A stretch of DNA of 64,000 nucleotides from positions 16,806,001 to 16,870,000 of the forward strand of contig NC_068933.1 in NCBI RefSeq assembly GCF_023091745.1. The letters are read 5' to 3'. The position numbers and the translations under genes are program-made. The stretch is from Budorcas taxicolor (taxonomy: Eukaryota > Chordata > Mammalia > Artiodactyla > Bovidae). Shown one piece after another: positions 56,239 through 64,000 of this stretch; the first letter of the stretch is position 1; every line of letters begins with the position of its first letter. The notes under the pieces were generated by a model. It did not search any database. It saw only the letters and a list, made by a program, of their open reading frames with translations, and was not told the DNA's origin.

Positions 56239-57135
56239 AGTTCTGCTTTATTATTAAGAATTCCTAGAATGGGGTGAATGAAAACGAATGTTAATATACT
56301 GCAATCCAGAAAAAAAAATCTCATATCCATAAAAAGAAAGTAATGATTTCCAGAAGCAAATAATTTTAGTGTGATGATAATCTCTGAAGAAGAATTAAGG
56401 TGCTTTCAGGTGCTCTGCTTGGATCTTTAGCTTAATGGGGAAGATTAATCAAGAGGATAATGACTAGATGAATATTTTTGTTGTTCTATTTTTAATGAAT
56501 AAGAGATACTTGTATTCATTAAAATTATAAAAAAGATAAATAATGAATCACCTCAAATTACAGAATTTTCATATTTCTCTAGAAACTGACACTGTGTCTG
56601 CCAATAATAGCCACATATAATATTTATGAAGGGCTGGCTTTCTGTAATGAGAAATCCAACAATTACCATCGTAATAACTTGGGAGGCACAGATGAAATAT
56701 ACAGTAATAAAAGCAGGTTTCAAGTGGAGGTAGTGTGCGTAGCGTTAGAGCTCTTGGATGCAGGAATGCTTCCAAGGTCCGAAGGGTAAAGCATGAGTTC
56801 TCTCACAATCATTCAAATGAACGTGAAACTTACTTTTTATAAAGCAATTTCCATTGTTCTTCCTTATACATCTCTCACCGTATTTTACTAAGAACTTTTC
56901 AGACCCAAAGTTTACATTTTTCTCTGAACATCTTCGTCACTTTTTTACCTTGTTTCTTCAACTCCACTGCCCCTTTCTTCTCCACCCAGATTTTACTCTG
57001 AGTAAACCTTCCTTTTATCAAATCCCCTGAGTTATATTTCAGTGATTGTATTCCTCTTCCTCCTTCTTCCTCTGAAATATCTGGACACAAAAATATTTCC
57101 CACAAATGATTTCTAACACTACTGGGTAAGAGAGC
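56239..57135. other. 897-bp spacer between inverted-repeat arms
   Basis: Unique AT-rich DNA with no recognised repeat. An 81-codon minus-strand frame (56899-57144) runs into the right arm and has no recognised homology. Confidence 0.5.
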
Positions 57136-57270
57136 AAATGGCACACACTAAACATCATTCATTCAGTCTTGGGGGAAGTTAGTTACAAGGAAAGTTTGAA
57201 GAGTGAGTTGAGAATAGTTCTTCAATCTCAGTGTTGGATATTTCATTTTATTTGCCAGTAAATACATAGC
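57136..57270 (-). repeat. Inverted repeat, right arm (135 bp)
   Basis: Reverse complement of 56104-56238. Similarity stops sharply at both ends of the arm. No terminal duplication or transposon-like end is visible. Confidence 0.95.
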
Positions 57271-58831
57271 CATTGTTTCTCCTGCTTTCTTTGGTAAATA
57301 TGACCTCTGCCGGAAACTGAAACAATGCAAAGTATTCAAACTCCAGTGCTGGAATAAAAAATTCTATTTGGCTCAATAATTATTTCTTAATATCTTTAAG
57401 ATCTTAACCTACATTTATTGGTAAAGGTCAAGTTATAAATTTAAGCACAAAATACCAAAAACTCTTAAAGCAGCAGAGCATTGAGATGCTATGACTAGAA
57501 AGAAAATATTAAGATTTTTTTCTATGCATAGACATGTAATTTGATTGGGTGCAGACTTTTATCAAAAAGTACTTTAAATGAAATTAACTGTTTTTCATAT
57601 TCTGTAAAAAGTTTTCCATCCATGAGACAAAACCATGACAAGTTGCCACAAAGGGAAACAAAACTACAGAATGATTATAAAATACTATTTAGAACTAATA
57701 TTTTAAATATATTTAAGCTGTCATTCTTGAATATTTCACAGCAAATTACTTCAATGATATTTCTTAGTTATCATAAAGAACTGTATCAAGAAGCGTAGCA
57801 TATTTTAACATGCCTAGTTTTAAGATCTTCAAATGCAAATAAATAAAGCATTTTAAAAGCGTTACAATTCATCCTGTTATTACTTAAAACTCCTGACTGT
57901 GTACACTTAAGAACAGTAAAGATACAACAGGAAACAGACTGGAAGCAAGCTGAACAAAGAGATAGTGTTCATAAATGCATCTAATTTGATACTGAAGTCA
58001 AATGGTTCTATCAGAATGATTGAGGAACTTGAGAGATAAACTAATACTAAGACCTGCAGAGAGTCTTATCTTGTTCTGTACATATGAGTTCAGAGCTCTC
58101 CATTGAATTCTACTCTTTATCACCTCTGATTATTTCACATGGACCATTGGGAGTAGACCAAATTGGGGCCAGCCTAATTTATGTCCTTTCTGACCCCTTT
58201 CCAAGTTTTACCAGAGTGTTTGAAGATGATTGTATCAAAATAAAGCTTGGATAAAAAAGTGTCTATAATTCAGAACTTTCTGTTTCATTATTATACTAAC
58301 TAAATATTTTATCTTCTGATGTGGCTCTCCTCTGTTGCTCTTAATATGAAATACGATGTTTGTCAGAATGTAATAAAAGTACATTATATCACATTTTTCA
58401 AAGGCAATGAACTTTTGACTTTTAACAGAATAATTTTTTACACTACAAAAAAATAAATTTTATAGTAAATATTTATATGTATATGCAATCGATTTTTTAC
58501 ATATATATGCAACATGTATATCAGAGAGAGAGAAATGTCTAGTTAAACATCATCTTGAGAAATTTTTCTATATGTTGAAAACTCCTCAGTTCATCTAACA
58601 TATTAAGATAGATACACACAGGGAGGTATATATACATTTATGTCACAGACATTTACTTCAACACATTATATGTTATTTTTTTTCTTTCCTAAGAAAAAGA
58701 ACAGCTCCCCATATAGAAGTCATTTTCTGGGGGCAATGGAGCAGGGTAGCAAATTAAACCTTTCATCTGTTGATTAGAATTCATAAGACTGCACTCTGGC
58801 TGATCTGTTTGACCTCTCTGTGTGTATACCA

Positions 58832-58857
58832 AGAGACAGAGATAGAGATAGAGATAA
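58832..58857. repeat. (GATAGA)n short tandem repeat
   Basis: About three to four GATAGA-like units after 'aagagacaga'. Confidence 0.75.
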
Positions 58858-59161
58858 ATATAAAATATGTATCATAACCAATAATCATTTATACCTTTCA
58901 CTTATGTGAACCCATAAAACCAGCCCCATGTAGTATCTCTGTGTGTGGTTTCTGCATGTTAACAGGGTTTTGACAGTTACGTCCGTGAATGTCTCTGAAC
59001 TTATCTGGTAGTTGAAAACCTATTTTTTTGTTTAAGTTATAAATTAGAGAATTAGTGCTGGGGTATTCAGCACTAATTTTATTCATCCACCGTATCATTC
59101 ATTCACCTCAATTTACAGATGTGATAAATAATATACTGAGAGCACTTCTCTTCCAAAGGCC

Positions 59162-59181
59162 AAAAAAAAAAAAAAAAAAAA
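59162..59181. repeat. A20 homopolymer
   Basis: Twenty consecutive A. No upstream mRNA-like or SINE-like body was recognised, so it is not evidence for a retrocopy by itself. Confidence 0.85.
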
Positions 59182-60649
59182 GAATAATGAAGATGGGAAG
59201 AGAATCTAAATTGCTTCATCTTCAGTTAAGTCTATCTCTAACCATACTGCACTGCCTCACAAATGGCATCTTATAATCCTATTCATTGTATTGTTATTCA
59301 TCTGGCTCTTTGAAGAACTGATAAAAATTAACTAGCAAAATGAATAATTTTCATGAACATTTGATCTTGGAAATGTATTCTGAAACCCTTATAGAAGAGC
59401 AATATTAAAGCAGATTAAACATTAGGGTGGGTGTGTGTATCTCAAATTGTTTTAATATAAACCGGTTTCTCTAACTTTAATCAAGAATACTTAAACCCAG
59501 TTTAGGCAACAAAATAGTCTAGTTTAAAAACATTTTTAGGAAGGGACATTCCATAAGTTCATCTGTCAACTGTTAACACAGCAGTCCGGAGCCCTGCCTG
59601 TATTCGCCCCTCAATTACCCCTCAAATGTACACACACTGTCCAAAATCATGGGCAAAACAAAAATCTCCCAGATGATTCAGACATGCCTGTTTTGCTTAC
59701 TTCGAATAAGACATAAAAGTAGAGAAACTGAACATAAATAAAAGTTTGGTTCAATCATTTCTTTAAAAACTATAAATGACTGTAAAAGTCAATGACTGTA
59801 AAAGTCGAGGAGGAATGTCTCACATTTATGTAACCTTAAGAGTTCATGGAGCAGATAATCGAATGACATTACATGATGAGAAAGAAGCCTTCACTGGTTT
59901 CCAATAAATGTGTCTGACCCTGAGAAGGGTACTTAAAATATCACTGTTCCTTTGTTTGTAAAATATGTATAATCCTACAACAAGTTTTTCATGAGTATTG
60001 AGGCTCATAATATATATTTCTGGGAACTTAAAAAAAAAAAAGTGCCAAAATTCAAACTACTGTCTGTATGATGCAGTTTATCCATTCCTATGAAAAACTA
60101 TGGAAGAGGGACTGTCAAGAATGATTAGATCAAATGTGAAAGAGAACTGGAGCACTAGTTTATTTCAGTGAATTGCATCAAAGAATTATTTGAAATACAT
60201 CTAGCAAGGTGTAAAGATAAAGTAACCAACAAACATCATGATTTGTACTTGCTAACGATGCTGGACAGAGACTAAGGGCTTGAAAAATACAAATAAATGC
60301 CTAACATAGAGGAGGAGGATATGAACTGAAAGAATTTATTTAAATGGAAAATAGAAGAAGACAGTGAGAAGCAAGTTAAGCGGTAGACAAGAACTATCAC
60401 ATATGCAAATGAGCTTCACTAGATAGATTATTTTAGAATTCAATTTCAGTGCTAAGTTTTTCAAAAATTAAAACAGTAATCCTTTTGAGTATCTAGTATT
60501 AATGATAATACAACAATCTATTAAGTCCTTAAAGGGAAACATCACATACACACACAGAGAGAGAATATAAATTTATGACTTATCAACCTGAACACACGTA
60601 TTCACTTTTAATTTAGTCAACTTTTCTTCACTTCTAGTGTGTTAAATAC

Positions 60650-60865
60650 AATTTATTATATACTTATTACACACCAGACACTTCTAAATTTTTGACATCT
60701 ACTCTTGTATTCACTGTTGATATCTGCCCAAGAAAATAAGCATTTTCCCTATTTTAGCTGTGTGGAAACAGATATTTCAAAATGTCAGGGTCATACCATA
60801 CCAAGTAACTGGCCCAGGATTGACTTGGTCTGTTAAACTTCAAAGCCTGCAGTTTAAAACAATGT
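60650..60865 (+). mobile_element. MIR SINE
   Basis: 'tatacttattacacaccagacacttctaaa', 'ttttccctattttagctgtgtggaaacag' and 'aagtaactggcccaggattgac' follow the MIR order. Confidence 0.65.
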
Positions 60866-60869
60866 ACTG

Positions 60870-62425
60870 TCTTTTCTCCTGTATAATATTCAAGTGGTGC
60901 TGTCATTATTCACAATTTTAATGTCTTTTGATCTTATTTCAGGTTCATTTTCAGGAGTGTTTCAGTCAGAGCAGTGTCATGAAAAGAGAAACCATGCCAG
61001 CATTTTAACAGGGGAAATTACTGGAGGCCTGGAAAGACAACATGCAGGCATAAGGGGAGTCCCAGGTAACATGCCTGGACTGGGATAAAGGAAGAGCACG
61101 GGCTTATCATAACCTAGAATCTTGGGAAACCTGTGAGAGAAGGGCAGTTACTATTGATGGAGGCTGCCTCACAGGTCTCAGGAGGGATCGCAGAGACCTG
61201 GAACTTCTACCTCTGGGCTGGGGTTTGGCGGCAGGGAGGGTGTTTCTGGTGGGGAGAGGGGTGGGTGTTGCTGCCTGGCTGGTCCTAGTATTTCACTCTC
61301 AAGAACTGCGAGCAAGGCCTGGGGTATGGAACAAAGGCTGAATCAAATGCTGCTCCTGAACAAGGCTGACAGGAAGGAGCATGTCCACCTCACCGCCTCC
61401 CGCCTTCCTGTCTCCCTCTGGTGCCTTTTGTAGGCAGAAAGCTGATGGCAAGACCCGATATTGGTCACATATTTCCATCCTAGTACCACGGAGCAGAGCT
61501 TAGAAAGGTCGGTTTGAGGCACAGAATACACACAAGACAGTAAGCTTTGTGCTAATGATTATAAGTGTACCAAGACTTATAACAGCACTCTACAGAATGT
61601 GTCTCCTGTAGCAGGTAAGACTTATACTGAATCTTTAGTAGGTAAAAGAAAGGAGAACAAACATTGTATCAGTATTATAGATAAACATTGTGTGTTATAA
61701 GCAATGGTGTGAAGCAGGAACTGGATGTGTATCTAAGTGTCAGAGGTAAGATGCTAGCTTGATTGAAAGGAAAGGTGAGGCATGTATAGCAAAGTCAGAT
61801 TGTGGAGAAACTTGACCCATATTTCTGACTTGATAGAGAAGATGACTGTAGGTTTGGGAGCACTGGAGATGTAAAAGCAATGTTTCTTTAGGATAGTCAG
61901 GCTTCTCAGGCTGGTGATTGCTGTTGTATTTTTTCAAGAACATTCAGATTTAAACAAGAAGATATTTTTAATACATCTGAGCATAGTGTCCAAGAAAATC
62001 AACTAGTTCCTACATTATGAAAATTGTCACTTTCTTTTGAAGCAAAATGATTTAAAGGACTAAAAATCAAGCCATAATGGAACAGTTCTAGATTTGCAAT
62101 CTTATTTTAATTTTCTTCTTTATAACATGTGAATTTTATGATTCTCTTATTTTAAGGATTATGGAAGCTACAAATACGTTTTGGAACTCTCAGTTCAAGC
62201 AGTGGGTATGCTTTATTACAATCTGAAAAACCAGCGACAAAGGGGCAGGCAGGCTGATTTAGTATTAGAGATACACTGCTTTCCCAACACTTTGGCTCAT
62301 TTAGATTTTGCTTTTTAAAAAAAACTAAAATAATTTAGATTTTGCTTTTTTTCAGAACTGCTGCTTTCAATAAAGAGGGTGAGAATTTTTTTTAATCTAT
62401 TTTACTATCTATTAAATATGTTTCA
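60870..62425. other. Unassigned sequence with a GC-richer patch
   Basis: About 60950-61530 is clearly richer in GC than the flanks ('ggcggcagggagggtgtttctgg', 'cctcaccgcctcccgccttcctg'). It may be an old LTR or LINE piece, but I cannot assign it. The rest (61535-62425) is AT-rich without recognised elements. Confidence 0.35.
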
Positions 62426-62427
62426 TC

Positions 62428-62790
62428 AGCCTGGATGAATCACAAGCTGGAATCAAGATCTTGTCAGTCCCATGGACTGCAAGGAGATCAAACCAGTCAA
62501 TCCTAAAGGAAATCAACTCTGAATATTCATTGGATGGGCTGATACTGAGGCTCCAATAGTTTGGCCACCTGATGTGAGGAGCCAGCTGGTTGGAAAAGAC
62601 CCTGATGTTGGGAAAGACTGAAGGCAACAGAAGAGGGCAGCAGATGATCAGATGGTTGGATGGCATCACTGACTCAATGGACATGAATTTGAGCAAACTC
62701 TGGGAGATACTGAAGGACAGAGAAGCCTGGCATGCTGCAGTCCATGAGGTCCCAAAGAGTTGGACACAACTTAGCAAGTGAACAACAAAA
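62428..62790 (+). mobile_element. BovB LINE fragment, internally deleted
   Basis: 'ctggatgaatcacaagctgg' (RT region upstream of YADD) is fused directly to 'cccatggactgcaaggagatc' of the 3' part, so several hundred bases are missing, including YADD. It ends 'gcaagtgaacaacaaaac'. The 151-codon minus-strand frame 62412-62867 is antisense to the repeat and not a gene. Confidence 0.93.
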
Positions 62791-62984
62791 CATATTTCTG
62801 CAAAAATACTAAAATTTATATAAAGATTTGTGTCTTTACATAGATAAATTACATGTATATTAACCATATCTCTATTTCTATCTTAACGGTTTGGGCTTGT
62901 TTTTCCTACATGCATGATTTGTTCTATTTTAATTATTGCCTATTGTTTGCTTCTCTCAGGAGGGTAAATAGAAGTGAATGTCCA

Positions 62985-63215
62985 GATATTTGGAATCAGG
63001 CAGGTCCACTTTGAATCTTGGCTAGCCTACTTATTAACTCTATGGCTTTGTTCAGGTTATTTCTGTGAATTTCTGATTTTTCATCTGGACATAAATATAC
63101 TTATACTGCCCACCTCACAGAATTTTTCTATCAATTAAATAAAATGATAAAGGCACTTAGCAAAGGGACTGGCATACTAGAAATGATATATGAACCCTAT
63201 TATTGTTATTGTTGT
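62985..63215 (+). mobile_element. MIR SINE
   Basis: 'aatcaggcaggtccactttgaatcttggc', 'tattaactctatggctttg', 'ttttcatctggacataaatatac', 'cccacctcacagaatttttc' and 'ggcacttagcaaagggactggcatac' give an almost complete MIR in order. Confidence 0.82.
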
Positions 63216-63219
63216 TGAC

Positions 63220-64000
63220 TATTACACAATGGTTGGGGAAAAAAAGGAATGACCATCAATGAAAATCTAAACTACCCAAAAATACACTGAAGGCTAGTTA
63301 TTCTGTCTGGATATAAAGGGACTTACAAATGGAATCACATCTTTGAATCTGATTAGGAAGAAAGATATAATGTGGGATCACTATTTTATCTTTCGTCCTC
63401 CCCAGCACTAGATACTCTCCAACTACTCTGGCTCTTCCTTTCTCTGGGCTCAGATTTCAGCAGGTTTGCACATCTAAGCCATTTATAAAAGGGAAACATT
63501 GTATCTTTTTAATATGGCTAGTGAGGAAAAGCTTTTAAAGAAGTATTTCAAGCCCAAAGTGTGGATACTTGGGAAACCATGAATAGGTATCTAAGAAGGT
63601 ATTGAGAAAAGAAAACTTTGAAAATTACACTTTGGAGGTAACTTTAAAAAATTCTAATTTCCAGTGAAGGATGGGATGTGCAGCATTCATGCAAATATAT
63701 GCAAATGAATACAGCTGCTTTTCTTTTTTATTCCTAAATCTGGTCCTTTGAAATACCTCAGCAAAAATTACTTGCATGGAGGCTGTAATAAACTGTAGTA
63801 CATATCCCTGTTACATAAAACAAAACATTCTCTGTATATATACTGCCACATTTATTATGATGTAGTTTAGAATCACATTATACGATGACTATTATTCACT
63901 GGATCCTGGTGATGGTTTTCATTCAACTGATGTTGGCAAGGATTAGACTTCTTCGGAATCAAGCAGCATCTCATGTGCAAGCCCCACGAACCTGGAGACT
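63220..64000. other. Unique sequence with two adjacent octamer motifs
   Basis: No transposon recognised. Two ATGCAAAT octamers lie at 63689-63696 and 63699-63706, followed by a CAGCTG E-box (about 63712-63717). Confidence 0.4.

Larger units (their letters stand above)
57275..60645. other. Unique AT-rich sequence
   Basis: 3.4 kb without a recognised transposon. It contains a GATAGA run (58832-58857), a 20-A run (59162-59181) and a perfect 16-bp tandem duplication (59775-59806). An octamer ATGCAAAT lies at 60403-60410. No exon recognised. Confidence 0.45.

Noticed and set aside
57541..57798. 85-codon frame in unique DNA downstream of the inverted repeat
   Set aside because: AT-rich, lysine/asparagine/isoleucine-biased composition as expected by chance; no recognised domain.
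59162..59181. A20 tract as the tail of a retrocopy
   Set aside because: No AATAAA or mRNA-like body upstream and no LINE or SINE body attached.
62412..62867. 151-codon minus-strand frame, one of the longest in the window
   Set aside because: It is antisense to a BovB fragment and matches the reverse translation of the repeat; antisense BovB commonly gives such open frames.
1..64000. CRISPR arrays, operons, bacterial or phage genes
   Set aside because: Repeat content is entirely mammalian/ruminant; no regularly spaced direct repeats and no ribosome-binding-site-led gene clusters were seen.

Overview
KIND OF SEQUENCE. This is AT-rich, non-coding nuclear DNA from a ruminant artiodactyl (cattle, sheep, goat or a close relative; the species cannot be fixed). 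The evidence is the repeat set: BovB (RTE-type) LINEs, Bov-tA and Bov-A2 SINEs built on the BovB 3' end, CHR-type tRNA-derived SINEs of whales, hippos and ruminants, and a short mariner MITE of the bovine type. Beneath these lies the older mammalian layer: MIR, L2, old L1, hAT MITEs and ERVL-like LTRs. No complete protein-coding gene was found. Almost every open reading frame longer than 60 codons is part of a repeat or has no gene-like context. Family names are given from memory of the consensus sequences, and boundaries are good to about 5-20 bp unless target-site duplications (TSDs) fix them. LAYOUT. 0-9 kb: two same-strand MER21-like LTRs (1.75-2.87 and 6.61-7.45 kb) with a 5'-truncated BovB between them that keeps a 249-codon reverse-transcriptase C-terminal frame. 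9-20 kb: repeat-poor, with an L1 and an L2 remnant near 11-12 kb and a 3.2-kb stretch at 16.45-19.62 kb without any recognisable transposon. 20-34 kb: scattered SINEs, a probable retrocopy of an unidentified mRNA (26.28-26.82 kb, minus strand), L1 ORF2 remains, and an L2 copy split by a SINE. 34-42 kb: a 1.1-kb antisense L1, a mariner MITE hairpin, and two BovB fragments in opposite orientation. 42-51 kb: L2, L1 and SINE remnants, a 1.8-kb antisense BovB, and one exon-like segment (45304-45394, minus strand). 51-55.3 kb: a nearly full-length BovB carrying a second BovB that itself carries a SINE. 55-64 kb: mostly unique DNA, including an ungapped inverted repeat with two 135-bp arms. HOW THE PARTS RELATE. 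The elements form a stratigraphy rather than a pathway. MIR, L2 and hAT pieces are oldest; LTR and L1M pieces come next; BovB, Bov-tA and CHR copies were inserted into and beside them; Bov-A2 copies with intact TSDs are probably among the youngest. BovB enzymes are the likely source of mobility for Bov-tA and Bov-A2, whose 3' parts match the BovB 3' end. No previously undescribed system is demonstrated. The items most worth checking are the 135-bp inverted repeat, the candidate exon, the retrocopy and the repeat-free block.
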